Below the pieces are notes generated by a model. The model did not search any database, was not told where the DNA came from, and saw nothing but the letters and a program-made list of their open reading frames with translations. A stretch of 64,000 nucleotides of DNA from CAVVAL01 sp963742725 (GTDB lineage Bacteria > Actinomycetota > Actinomycetes > Mycobacteriales > Cryptosporangiaceae), in assembly GCA_963742725.1 (NCBI GenBank), contig CAVUMX010000003.1:1488001-1552000 (forward strand), in the 5' to 3' direction. Within the stretch, counting starts at the first letter, position 1, and each line of letters starts with the position of its first letter. Below, one piece after another: positions 32,649 through 41,250 of the stretch. The translations under genes and the position numbers were made by a program.

Positions 32649-33913
32649 GGCAGCTCCGCGGTGATCGTCGTGGGCCCGCCGGCCGGGCTGTGCACGGTCA
32701 GGGTTCCGTCGACCGCGGCGGTCCGTTGGGCGAGCCCGCGCAGCCCGCTGCCGGCGCTGCCCGCGGCGCTGTCGGTGGCGCTGTCGGTGGCGCTGTTTGT
32801 GGCGCCGCCATGGCCGTCGTCGGTGACGCGGACGAGCAGCCGGTCGCCGTCGCGCTCGACGGTCACCTCGGCGCGCGTGGCACCGGCGTGCTTGGCGACG
32901 TTGGTGAGCGCCTCGGAGACGATGAAGTAGGCGACCGCCTCGATGCTCGGCGAGCACCGGGTCTCCACGTCGACCCGCAGCGTCACCGGCAGCGGCGCGC
33001 GGGCCACGATCCCGGAGAGGGCCGCGTCCAGGCCCCGGTCGTTCAACACGGCCGGGTGCAGGCCCCGGACGAACTCGCGCAGCTCGGCCAGTGCCAGCGT
33101 CGCCTCGTCGTGGGCGGATTCGATGGCCTGGCGTGCCGGGTCGGAGGCGTCGGTGAGGCCGGCCCGGGCCATGCCCAGGTTCATCGCCAGCGAGACCAGC
33201 CGCTGCTGCGCGCCGTCGTGCAGGTCGCGCTCGATCCGGCGGCGTTCGGCGTCGGTCGCGGCGACGATCTCGGCCCTGCTGCGGGCCAGCGACTCGACCT
33301 TGAGCGCCAGCTCGTCGCTGCGGCTGGGGCCGAGCAGTGCCCGGGCGGCGGCTTCGTCCAGCCGGGCCAGGCCGGTGGCCACCCAGGGGGCGGCGAGCAG
33401 CATCGCCGCCGCCAGCACGCCGCCGCCGAGGCCGAGGCCACGGTCCCGGAGCTCCCCGACGGACCCGGCCGCGAGCAGCGGCGCCGACCAGCAGCTCAGC
33501 ACCAGCAGGCCGCCGCCGATACCGGTGAGGAGCGTCAGCAGGTGGTAGCCGAGCTGGCGCCAGGTCGTGGGGGAGCGCCACGCCGTCGCCACCCGCAGCG
33601 GCCAGCGCCCCGCCACCTCGCGCACCACCGGGATCTCCACGCCGAGCGTCGCCCGGAACCGCGCGCGTTGCAGCGCGGTCAGGGCCCGCACCACCCACAG
33701 CACCGGGATCGGACCCAGCACGGCGACCAGCACGTAGAGCACGACGAGTTCCCAGCCGCCCGGCTGTCCGCCGAACAGGCTGGCGATCGCGGCGGCCCAC
33801 ACCACGACGATGCCGCCGAGGACGGCCAAGGCGCCCAGGCCGAGCAGCAGCCCGGCCAGCGCGTGCAGCGTCGCACGCCAGCTCCGCGCCGCCACCGCTC
33901 TCATCGGGCCCAT
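32636..33913 (-). CDS. NarL-type sensor histidine kinase
   Basis: 425 residues. Several N-terminal membrane helices (LHALAGLLLGLGALAVLGGI, LVVLYVLVAVLGPIPVLWVV), a sensor domain, then HisKA_3 with RDLHDGAQQRLVSLAMNLGM (phospho-His), followed by an HATPase_c domain with SEALTNVAKHAGATRAEVTV and VTDDGHGG. A run NSATDSATDSAAGSAGSG near the C-terminus arises from a short tandem DNA repeat at about 32755-32800. Coupled to the response regulator. ATG 33913 chosen over the upstream frame, which is not homologous. Confidence 0.9.
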   Translation of the reverse strand: MGPMRAVAARSWRATLHALAGLLLGLGALAVLGGIVVVWAAAIASLFGGQPGGWELVVLYVLVAVLGPIPVLWVVRALTALQRARFRATLGVEIPVVREVAGRWPLRVATAWRSPTTWRQLGYHLLTLLTGIGGGLLVLSCWSAPLLAAGSVGELRDRGLGLGGGVLAAAMLLAAPWVATGLARLDEAAARALLGPSRSDELALKVESLARSRAEIVAATDAERRRIERDLHDGAQQRLVSLAMNLGMARAGLTDASDPARQAIESAHDEATLALAELREFVRGLHPAVLNDRGLDAALSGIVARAPLPVTLRVDVETRCSPSIEAVAYFIVSEALTNVAKHAGATRAEVTVERDGDRLLVRVTDDGHGGATNSATDSATDSAAGSAGSGLRGLAQRTAAVDGTLTVHSPAGGPTTITAELPCES

Positions 33914-34074
33914 GTGCTCACCGTAGACACCACCGCCGACGCGGCCACTGGGGCCGGCCTGCCGCCGGATTGAGGAAAACCCCACCCCGCGCCGGCTGCC
34001 GGCCACAACGACAGCGCGGTCGGTCGCCGGCAGCCTCGTTGCCAGACACCGGACCATCGAGGAGGCAGGACGAC

Positions 34075-34998
34075 ATGATCGAAGCGCGCGGGTTGACCAA
34101 GCGGTACGGGGACAGCGTCGCGGTCGACGATCTGACCTTCACCGTGCGGCCCGGGGTGGTCACCGGCTTCCTCGGCCCGAACGGCGCCGGCAAGTCCACG
34201 ACGATGCGGCTGATCCTGGGCCTGGACGCACCGACCCGTGGCTCGGTGACCGTCAACGGCGAGCCGTACCAGCGGCACGCGGCGCCGCTGCGCGAGGTCG
34301 GCGCGCTGCTCGACGCCCGCTCCGTCCACCCAGGACGGAGCGCGTACCACCACCTGCTGGCGCTCGCCCGGAGCAACGGAATCCGTCGCGGCCGGGTCGA
34401 CGAGGTCATCGACGCGGTCGGCCTGAGCGCGGTGGCCGGGCGGCGCGCCGGCGGCTACTCCCTCGGCATGGGACAGCGGCTGGGCATCGCGACGGCGCTG
34501 CTCGGCGACCCCCGCACGATCATCCTCGACGAGCCGATCAACGGCCTCGACCCCGAGGGCATCCGCTGGATCCGGGCGCTGCTGCGGCGCCTGGCCGCGG
34601 ACGGCAGGACGGTGTTCGTCTCCTCGCACCTGATGAGCGAGATGGCCCTCACCGCGCAGCACCTGATCGTGATCGGCCAGGGGCGCCTGATCGCCGACAC
34701 CGGCGTCGACGAGTTCATCGCCGGTGCCGCCCTCGACGTCGTCCGGGTCCGCAGCGCCGACCCGGACGGGCTGGCGGCACTGCTCCACCGGCCCGACGTC
34801 GAGGTGACGCGCGACGAGGACGGCGCGCTCACCGTCGCCGGGCTGACCACCGACCAGATCGGCACGCTCGCCGGCGCGGCCGGGATCACGCTGCTCGAAC
34901 TCGCCGCGCGGCAGGCCTCGCTGGAGGAGGCATTCATGGACATCACCCGGGACGCGGTCGAGTACCGCGACCCCACGACCACCGGAGCGCCACGATGA
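34075..34998 (+). CDS. ABC transporter ATPase (DrrA/CcmA-like)
   Basis: 307 residues from ATG 34075: Walker A FLGPNGAGKSTTMRLILGLD, Q-loop region, signature GGYSLGMGQRLGIATALLGD, Walker B TIILDEPINGLDPEGIRWIR, switch SSHLMSEM, and the C-terminal extension LLELAARQASLEEAFMDITR of multidrug/antibiotic exporters. Stop overlaps the permease start by four bases. Two-component genes next door likely regulate it, the usual arrangement for antimicrobial-peptide exporters of this class. Confidence 0.95.
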   Translation: MIEARGLTKRYGDSVAVDDLTFTVRPGVVTGFLGPNGAGKSTTMRLILGLDAPTRGSVTVNGEPYQRHAAPLREVGALLDARSVHPGRSAYHHLLALARSNGIRRGRVDEVIDAVGLSAVAGRRAGGYSLGMGQRLGIATALLGDPRTIILDEPINGLDPEGIRWIRALLRRLAADGRTVFVSSHLMSEMALTAQHLIVIGQGRLIADTGVDEFIAGAALDVVRVRSADPDGLAALLHRPDVEVTRDEDGALTVAGLTTDQIGTLAGAAGITLLELAARQASLEEAFMDITRDAVEYRDPTTTGAPR

Positions 34999-35792
34999 CG
35001 AACACCGCGGAGCAGCGCGTCACCCAGTACCGGGTGCTGCGCTCGGAGTGGACGAAGCTGCGCTCGCTGCCGTCGACCGCCTGGTCCCTGCTGGCGGCGG
35101 TCGTGCTGATCGTCGGCTTCGGCGCGCTGTACAGCGTGGTGCGCGTGACCAGGCCACCACGCGGGGCCGCGAACGTGGCCGCCTTCGACCCGACGGCGGT
35201 CAGCCTGAGCGGCGTCCAGCTCGCCCAGCTGGCGATCGGCGTCCTCGGCGTGCTGCTGATCAGCGGCGAGTACGCCACCGGCTCGATCCGGACCAGCTTC
35301 GCGGCGGTGCCGGGGCGGCTACCGGTGCTGTGGGGCAAGGCCATCGCCTTCGGGCTGACCACGCTCGTGCTGTGCGCCCCGGCGGTGCTCGCGGCGTTCC
35401 TCGTCGGGCAGTCGATCCTGTCGGCCGAGCACCTCGACACCACGTTGAGCGATCCGGGCGCGGCACGCGCGGTGCTCGGCAGCGCGCTGTACCTCGCGGC
35501 CGTCGGCCTGCTCGGGCTCGGCCTGGGCGCGGCCCTGCGCAACACGGCCGGCGCGATCTCCGCGTTGTTCGGCCTGCTGTTCGGGCTCCAGATCGTGGTC
35601 GGACTCCTGCCGAGCAGCTGGTCGGACCACGTCTACAAGTACCTGCCCGTCCCCGCCGGCACCGCCGTCACGACCGTGCACCCCGACCCCACGGCACTGC
35701 TCGCACCGTGGACCGGGCTCGGTGTCTTCTGCCTGTACGTCGCCGTGCTGCTGGGCCTCGGCGCCTGGCGCCTGCGCCACCGCGACGCGTGA
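34995..35792 (+). CDS. ABC-2 type permease
   Basis: 265 residues with six predicted membrane helices: STAWSLLAAVVLIVGFGALY, LAQLAIGVLGVLLISGEYAT, ALVLCAPAVLAAFLVGQSIL-like (TLVLCAPAVLAAFLVGQS), LYLAAVGLLGLGLGAALRNT, AISALFGLLFGLQIVVGLLP, GVFCLYVAVLLGLGAWRLRH. Partner of the ATPase and exported-substrate channel; substrate unknown. Confidence 0.92.
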   Translation: MTNTAEQRVTQYRVLRSEWTKLRSLPSTAWSLLAAVVLIVGFGALYSVVRVTRPPRGAANVAAFDPTAVSLSGVQLAQLAIGVLGVLLISGEYATGSIRTSFAAVPGRLPVLWGKAIAFGLTTLVLCAPAVLAAFLVGQSILSAEHLDTTLSDPGAARAVLGSALYLAAVGLLGLGLGAALRNTAGAISALFGLLFGLQIVVGLLPSSWSDHVYKYLPVPAGTAVTTVHPDPTALLAPWTGLGVFCLYVAVLLGLGAWRLRHRDA

Positions 35793-35822
35793 CCCCGACT
35801 TCGACGCCAAGGAGATCGACCG

Positions 35823-37358
35823 ATGAGCACGACACGACACGGATTCGCGGCGCTCGCCGCCCTGGCGGCCCTGGCCGCCGGCCTGAGCGTGCCCGCGGTG
35901 GTGAGGGCCGGCGAACCGGGGGAGGGCGCCCTGGCCAGGTTCTACGGGCAGCGCCTCGACTGGCACGGGTGCCAGCGCGGACCGCAGGACGAGGAGGGCC
36001 AGGCGCTGGACGCGGCGGGAGCGCAGTGCGCCGATGTCGCGGTGCCGCTGGACTACTCCCGACCCGGCCGGCGCAGCATCGCCGTGGCCATCTCCCGGCT
36101 GAAGGCCACCGACACCGCCCGCCGGATCGGGCCGATGGTGATCAACCTGGGCGGACCGGCACTCTCCGCGCTCGCCACGCCTCCGGACGCCCGGCAGGCG
36201 ATGGGCGAGACCGGCGCCCGATTCGACCTGATCGGCATGGACCGGCGGTTCGTCGGGCGCAGCACACCGCTGGACTGCGGATGGTCGTCCAGTTGGATCC
36301 CGCGCTCGGCCGGTGCGGACCGGGGGAGCTTCGACCGGATGGTCCGGCTGTCCAGGGACCTGGCCCGCGAGTGCGCCCGTACGCAGGGCGCGTTGCTGCC
36401 GCATGCCTCGACCGTGAACGCCGCCCGCGATCTGGACGTGGTCCGCGCCGCGCTGGGCGCACCGACGCTGTCCTACCTCGGCTACTCGCAGGGCAGCTAC
36501 CTCGGCGCCGTGTACACCCAGCTGTTTCCCCGCCGGGTCGGCCGGATGGTGCTGGACAGCGCGATCGACCCGGCCCGCCCCGGGACCCCGGGGCTGCGCG
36601 GGAACGGGCCGATCCGGGAGGCGGCGCTGTCCACCTGGGCCGAGTGGGCAGCCCGGCACGACGACGAGTACTCCCTGGGCCGAACGGCCGCCGCGGTGCT
36701 CTCCACTGTGGATCGGGTGTACCGGGCCTCGGCACGGCGCCCGCTGCGGATCGGCCGGCACCACGTCGACGACACCGTCATGCCCGGGTTGCTGATCAAC
36801 CCGCTCAGCGATGACGACGACGGCAGCAACGCCGAGCTGGCGACCATCGTCCGGCTGCTCACCGATGCCGCCGCCGGCCGCCCCGTCCAGCCGACGCCCG
36901 ACCTCGACGCCACCCTGACCAACCTGCTGACCGGCGCCGAATCGGCCAGTCGCAGCGCGCACGCCGCGATCATGTGCGCGGACGCACCGGTGCCCCGCGA
37001 CCCGGCCTGGTACTGGCGCGACCTTCAGCGCCACCGCGCGGAGGCGCCACTGTTCGGCCCGCTCAGCCGCACCATCACGCCGTGTGCGTTCTGGCCGTCC
37101 GACCCGGTGGGACCGGCGGTCCGGGTGCGCAACGGTGTGCCGGTGCTCATCGTGCAGGCCACCGGGGACATCAACGCCGACTACGGGCAGGGCGTCGCGA
37201 TGCGCCATGCGCTGACGGGCTCGCGGCTGGTCACGTTCGGGGGAGTCCGGACCCATGGCGTCTACCTGTTCCAGGGAGCCGCGTGCGTCGACGACGCGGT
37301 CAACGCTTACCTCGACACCGGCGCGCTGCCGGACCGGGATCTCACGTGCGCCCGTTGA
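35823..37358 (+). CDS. Secreted tripeptidyl-aminopeptidase-like alpha/beta hydrolase
   Basis: 511 residues. Signal peptide at the start (AALAALAALAAGLSVPAVVR). WHGCQRGPQDEEGQALDA and CADVAVPLDYSRPGRRSIAV are typical of the Streptomyces tripeptidyl aminopeptidase/TAP family, with nucleophile GYSQGSYLGAVYTQLFP (Ser) and a C-terminal TAP domain (TITPCAFWPSDPVGPAVRVR, VLIVQATGDINADYGQGVAM, GVRTHGVYLFQGAACV). Usually releases tripeptides outside the cell. It lies just after the ABC exporter genes (30 bp), possibly in the same transcript, so it may process the exported product. Confidence 0.88.
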   Translation: MSTTRHGFAALAALAALAAGLSVPAVVRAGEPGEGALARFYGQRLDWHGCQRGPQDEEGQALDAAGAQCADVAVPLDYSRPGRRSIAVAISRLKATDTARRIGPMVINLGGPALSALATPPDARQAMGETGARFDLIGMDRRFVGRSTPLDCGWSSSWIPRSAGADRGSFDRMVRLSRDLARECARTQGALLPHASTVNAARDLDVVRAALGAPTLSYLGYSQGSYLGAVYTQLFPRRVGRMVLDSAIDPARPGTPGLRGNGPIREAALSTWAEWAARHDDEYSLGRTAAAVLSTVDRVYRASARRPLRIGRHHVDDTVMPGLLINPLSDDDDGSNAELATIVRLLTDAAAGRPVQPTPDLDATLTNLLTGAESASRSAHAAIMCADAPVPRDPAWYWRDLQRHRAEAPLFGPLSRTITPCAFWPSDPVGPAVRVRNGVPVLIVQATGDINADYGQGVAMRHALTGSRLVTFGGVRTHGVYLFQGAACVDDAVNAYLDTGALPDRDLTCAR

Positions 37359-37417
37359 CACAACCAGACCTCAGCACTTACAGAACCACAAGGTTATAGA
37401 ACCGGAGAGTTATCGAC

Positions 37418-37530
37418 ATGGTGGCTAGCGGCACGCTGGACGCGACGTCCGCGGCACTCGCCGACCCGACCCGGCGGGCCATCCTTGCCCGGCTCGCGGC
37501 GGGCGACGCCACCGTCACCGAGCTGGCGGT
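37418..37530 (+). pseudogene. ArsR repressor, 5' fragment
   Basis: The first 37 residues (SAALADPTRRAILARLAAGD, ATVTELA) are the N-terminal ArsR helices, with a plausible ribosome site (GGAGAG). The frame then runs into unrelated sequence at about 37531, so only the first third of the repressor survives. An imperfect repeat of GGTT/AACC half-sites upstream (37378-37410) may be its old operator. Confidence 0.6.
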
Positions 37531-37787
37531 TCGGGTTCGCCCTCCCCGAGCAGCGTCGCGAGGAGGCGAACACCCGCTACGTCGAGGCAATGCTCGCCTA
37601 CTCGGCACCCTGGATGAACGTCGGCCCGAGGACCGCTTCGCGGGGCACCTACACCGACGCCGACGTCGATCCGCTCGACGTGCCCCGTGACGCGTTCCTC
37701 GTAGGCGGCCAAGCCTGGCAGGAATGCCGGACCCTACAACACGTAGCGGAAACGTCACGGAAAGCATGTCGGCATTGCGCAGAGTAA
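37531..37787 (+). pseudogene. Transglutaminase-like protein, 3' fragment
   Basis: A different frame gives FGFALPEQRREEANTRYVEA, then DPLDVPRDAFLVGGQAWQEC, which fits the conserved DPLxVPRxxFLxxGxAW region of actinobacterial transglutaminase-like proteins. It is joined directly to the ArsR fragment with its own N- and C-terminal parts missing, so this is a deletion junction between two old genes. Confidence 0.5.
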
Positions 37788-37789
37788 AT

Positions 37790-37999
37790 GCGGCGCCACG
37801 CAATCATAAAACGGTGAATGTGAAATAGCGGCCGCGCGGTCGAAAGTCGAACTACATAGAGTGCCGGCAAATAGACCGAGCGTGAAATTCGATTTGGCTC
37901 CGCCGCTTCGCGTTCCGGTGACCGGAACAGAAAAATAAGCGATTCGTTCGGCGTAATGAATAGTTGTGGTGTCCGCAACGCCAATCTCAAGGAGACGAG
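37790..37999. other. AT-rich intergenic stretch
   Basis: Visibly lower in G+C than the rest of the window (for example around 37800-37830 and 37925-37960). It holds the upstream region of the secreted protein at 38000. I see no gene and no clear promoter. The base composition suggests acquired DNA. Confidence 0.45.
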
Positions 38000-38449
38000 A
38001 TGAACGCGCTCACAAAGGCCGAACTTCACACTCGGACACGAATAGCCCGACTCGGTGGAATCGCCGCGGCTATTATCATCGCGGTGGTCGCGACACTGAC
38101 GATCAACGCACAGCCGGCCAGCGCCGGAGAAGCCCTTTACAAGAAGGTGCGGATCCACAATCACGCCTGGTACGGCCTCCACGTCACGATGGTGTACAAG
38201 ACCGACGACAAGTTCATCTGGGGCACTACCGGGAAGGACGCCGTTTCCCTCGGTGAGACCTTCGAGTCCCAGGAGGTCGTGGACGGGGACCGGGAGATCG
38301 AGTTCTACTTCCGGATCGAAGCCGGCAAGGAGCTGTGGTACGACGCCGGCACCGCGAAGGACGCGGCCGACTACTGCTTCGACACGTGGGGCACCACGCT
38401 CGACCCCGAGATTCTTCGCACCGACTGCGAGACCGGCGCGGTTATCTGA
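38000..38449 (+). CDS. Secreted protein of unknown function
   Basis: 149 residues from ATG 38000 with an AAGGAG site. N-terminal helix/signal (RLGGIAAAIIIAVVATLTIN...ASAG). The mature part (VRIHNHAWYGLHVTMVYKTD, EIEFYFRIEAGKELWYDAGT) is beta-rich, with two Cys (YCFDTW, RTDCETG) likely forming a disulfide. I do not recognise the family. Its codons are less GC-biased than its neighbours, in line with the AT-rich upstream region, so horizontal acquisition is possible. Confidence 0.6.
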   Translation: MNALTKAELHTRTRIARLGGIAAAIIIAVVATLTINAQPASAGEALYKKVRIHNHAWYGLHVTMVYKTDDKFIWGTTGKDAVSLGETFESQEVVDGDREIEFYFRIEAGKELWYDAGTAKDAADYCFDTWGTTLDPEILRTDCETGAVI

Positions 38450-38467
38450 TAGCACCACCACATAGCG

Positions 38468-38511
38468 ACTGCCGCCCCGGCCTGGTGAACTCGCCAGGCC
38501 GGGGCGGCAGT
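38468..38511. terminator. Bidirectional terminator hairpin
   Basis: An 18-bp perfect stem, ACTGCCGCCCCGGCCTGG (38468-38485) with 38494-38511, loop of 8. Lies between the converging secreted-protein gene and ispG. Confidence 0.8.
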
Positions 38512-38530
38512 CAATGTGGCGCTCCGCGAT

Positions 38531-39697
38531 CTAGTGGACTTCGACTGTGGGGGTGAGTCCGCGGAGTTCGTCGGGGAGGTCGGCGCCCATCTCCTCAGCC
38601 AGGCGCAGCGCTTCGTAGATCAGGGTTTCCACGATCTGGGACTCGGGCACGGTTTTGATGACTTCGCCCTTGACGAAGATCTGGCCCTTGCCGTTACCGG
38701 AGGCGACCCCCAGGTCGGCCTCACGCGCCTCACCCGGGCCGTTCACCACGCAGCCCATGACCGCGACCCGCAGCGGCACCGGCAACCCTTCCAGCCCGGC
38801 GGACACTTCCTCAGCCAACGTGTAGACGTCGACCTGCGCCCGGCCGCACGAGGGGCAGGACACGATCTCCAGACCACGTTCGCGTAGACCCAACGATTCC
38901 AGGATCTGGTTACCGACCTTCACCTCCTCCACCGGCGGCGCCGACAGCGAGACCCGGATCGTGTCCCCGATCCCCTCAGCGAGCAGCGCCCCGAACGCCA
39001 CCGCCGATTTGATGGTGCCCTGGAACGCCGGCCCGGCCTCCGTCACACCAAGGTGCAGCGGATAGTCACACGCCGCCGCCAACTGCCGGTACGCCTGCAC
39101 CATCACCACCGGGTCGTTGTGCTTCACCGAAATCTTGATGTCCCGGAAATCGTGCTCCTCAAACAGCGAGCACTCCCACAACGCCGACTCCACCAACGCC
39201 TCCGGCGTCGCCCGCCCATACTTCTCCAGCAGCCGCTTATCCAACGAGCCGGCGTTCACCCCGATCCGGATCGGCACCCCCGCCCCCGCCGCCGCCCGCG
39301 CGATCTCCCCGACCTTGTCATCGAAGGCCTTGATGTTGCCCGGGTTCACCCGCACCGCCGCACACCCCGCCTCGATCGCCGCGAACACATACTTCGGCTG
39401 GAAATGAATATCGGCGATCACCGGAATCGGGGACTTCCGCGCGATGATCGGCAACGCCTCCGCGTCATCCGCCGACGGCACCGCCACCCGCACAATCTGA
39501 CACCCCGCCGCCGTCAACTCCGCGATCTGCTGCAACGTCGCATTGATATCCGTCGTCGGCGTCGTCGTCATCGACTGCACCGACACCGGCGCATCCCCAC
39601 CCACCAACACCGACCCCACCCTGATCTGACGAGACCGACGACGCACAGCAAGCTTCGCAACGGGCAGGGCGGGCATGCCCAGCGACACAACTGTCAC
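38531..39697 (-). CDS. ispG: 4-hydroxy-3-methylbut-2-enyl diphosphate synthase
   Basis: 388 residues. N-terminal TIM barrel (SVQSMTTTPTTDINATLQQI, QIVRVAVPSADDAEALPIIA, VNPGNIKAFDDKVGEIARAA, RIGVNAGSLDKRLLEKYGRA) and the C-terminal 4Fe-4S domain with CPSCGRAQVDVYTLAEEV and GCVVNGPGEAREADLGVA. Full length for a bacterial IspG. Penultimate enzyme of the MEP isoprenoid pathway. Last gene of the leftward operon; its GTG start overlaps the MFS stop (GTGA). Very likely a second copy dedicated to this cluster rather than the housekeeping ispG, which in actinobacteria is usually next to dxr. Confidence 0.95.
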   Translation of the reverse strand: MTVVSLGMPALPVAKLAVRRRSRQIRVGSVLVGGDAPVSVQSMTTTPTTDINATLQQIAELTAAGCQIVRVAVPSADDAEALPIIARKSPIPVIADIHFQPKYVFAAIEAGCAAVRVNPGNIKAFDDKVGEIARAAAGAGVPIRIGVNAGSLDKRLLEKYGRATPEALVESALWECSLFEEHDFRDIKISVKHNDPVVMVQAYRQLAAACDYPLHLGVTEAGPAFQGTIKSAVAFGALLAEGIGDTIRVSLSAPPVEEVKVGNQILESLGLRERGLEIVSCPSCGRAQVDVYTLAEEVSAGLEGLPVPLRVAVMGCVVNGPGEAREADLGVASGNGKGQIFVKGEVIKTVPESQIVETLIYEALRLAEEMGADLPDELRGLTPTVEVH

Positions 39698-41250
39698 GAT
39701 GCTCTCCTCAACACGAGTTCTGGTTCGCCGGCACGGATTGCCACTGGCTCGAGAGCTGGTTCAAGTCTCGGCATCCACCAGTAGCCCGCGAAGAGAAGGA
39801 GCCCTGCGGCGATGATCGGGGCTCGCACACCGGCCGCCGTGGCCAGGACGCCTCCGGCGAGGGTGCCGATCGGCACGGCGCACATCGCGATCAGCCAGTA
39901 TCCGCTGGCGACGCGGCCCTGCATCTCGGCGGGGACGGCAGCTTGCCGGTACGCGTTCGCGACCACGTTGAAGACCATGTGGGCCGCGCCGAACAGCACC
40001 ATCGTGCCGAGCGCGACGGCGACCGACGACGTCAGCGACCCGACGGTGACAGCCAGGGCCGCACCGAGCCTGCTGATGCGCAGCGCCACGGCGCCTCCGA
40101 CCCAGTCGGCGAACCGGGGTGCCAGAGCCGCGGCCAGCGCTCCGCCGATGGCGGCCGCCGACGCGAACGACGCGGTACCGAGCGCGCCGACACCGAGTAC
40201 CTCCGTCGCGAAGAGCAGGCAGACGGCCGTGATGCCGCCCAACGCGACATTGGCGATGCCGGCCTGCACGCAGAGACCGCGGAGCTCCCGGTCGCGCCAG
40301 AGCCACCTGAGGCCGTCGAGCATCTCGCGGCGGAGCCGGTTGACGACGTCGACCTGCACGCTCAGGCCACGCGCGGCGTGGTGGCGTCCAGCGCCGCGGG
40401 TGGGGAACAGCGCGAGAACGGCGACGACGTCGCCCGTCCCGACGTTGACGAGTCCGACGTCGAGCCCCAGACGGCGCAGCGCGCGGTGCCGGCCGCCGCC
40501 AGGGGGGAGATCCCGTTTCCTGGATCGGCACGTGGCCAGGTTGACGAGGCCGACCTGCACGCCGAGACGGCGCGTGGGACGGTGGCGCCCGAGCAGGCGG
40601 AAGCCGGTCGGCGCGTACCGCCCGCTGAGCCGCAGCAGGCCTTCGACAGCTTCGCCGTGCATCCGCTGCGGTCTCGTCGCCGGGCGGGTAGTCGTGGAAT
40701 CCCGCAGCCCGACCATGAGAAGGCCCGCGACGAGGAAGGACGCGGCGTCGGCGGCGAGCGGCAGCGCGTAGGACATCGAGGTGAGCGCCGCGCCGATCGA
40801 CGGACCGATCAGTTGCACGGCGAGGATCTGGGTACCCGCGAGGCGGCTGTTCGCGCGCCGCAGGTCGCCTGGTTCGACGACGGCGGGCAGTATCGCCGAC
40901 GCCGCGCTCATGGCCAACGTCTGGACGCAGCTCAGCAGGAACCCGAGCGAGGCCAGCAGGACGACCGACTGCGCGCCGAGCGCGACGGCGAGCGCGAACG
41001 CGCCGATCACGCCGGCCCGCGCCAGGTTCGTGGCGACCAGGACGCGATGGCGGTTCCACCGGTCGGCGAGCGCACCCGCGTGGAGGCTGAAGAGCAGCCA
41101 CGGCAGTTGTTCGGCGGCCACGACGATCGCCACGGCGGTGGCGTCGCCGGTCCACAGCAGGGTGAGCCACGGCAGCGCGAACATGCGGACGCCGTCCCCG
41201 AGGCCGCTGATGGTGGCCGCGGCCCAGACGCGGCGGAAGTCCCGGTTCAC
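39694..41250 (-). CDS. MFS transporter with an unusual inserted repeat region
   Basis: 518 residues; the family norm is about 400-420. N-half: FRRVWAAATISGLGDGVRMF, QLPWLLFSLHAGALADRWNR (motif A), further helices; C-half LCVQAGIANVALGGITAVCL, IGGALAAALAPRFADWVGGA, VLFGAAHMVFNVVANAYRQA. Between helices 6 and 7, about 100 extra residues contain three units of the type GRHRxxRRLG(V/L)xVGLVN, encoded by imperfect direct repeats. GTG start overlaps the dxs stop and its stop overlaps ispG, so it is fully inside the isoprenoid operon and is the likely exporter of the cluster product. Confidence 0.8.
   Translation of the reverse strand: MNRDFRRVWAAATISGLGDGVRMFALPWLTLLWTGDATAVAIVVAAEQLPWLLFSLHAGALADRWNRHRVLVATNLARAGVIGAFALAVALGAQSVVLLASLGFLLSCVQTLAMSAASAILPAVVEPGDLRRANSRLAGTQILAVQLIGPSIGAALTSMSYALPLAADAASFLVAGLLMVGLRDSTTTRPATRPQRMHGEAVEGLLRLSGRYAPTGFRLLGRHRPTRRLGVQVGLVNLATCRSRKRDLPPGGGRHRALRRLGLDVGLVNVGTGDVVAVLALFPTRGAGRHHAARGLSVQVDVVNRLRREMLDGLRWLWRDRELRGLCVQAGIANVALGGITAVCLLFATEVLGVGALGTASFASAAAIGGALAAALAPRFADWVGGAVALRISRLGAALAVTVGSLTSSVAVALGTMVLFGAAHMVFNVVANAYRQAAVPAEMQGRVASGYWLIAMCAVPIGTLAGGVLATAAGVRAPIIAAGLLLFAGYWWMPRLEPALEPVAIRAGEPELVLRRAS
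40339..40593. repeat. Three imperfect direct repeats of about 52 bp inside the MFS gene
   Basis: Units begin at 40339, 40444 and 40540, each starting GTTGACGA and continuing with a shared CGACxTGCACGC...GACGGCGC pattern (about 70% identical by eye), separated by unrelated 45-55 base spacers. They encode the inserted region between transporter helices 6 and 7 and do not match any mobile element I know. Confidence 0.55.

Noticed and set aside
35319..37361. Minus-strand open frame of 680 codons across the ABC permease and TAP hydrolase
   Set aside because: Shadow frame; the plus strand has complete families with signal peptide and catalytic motifs.
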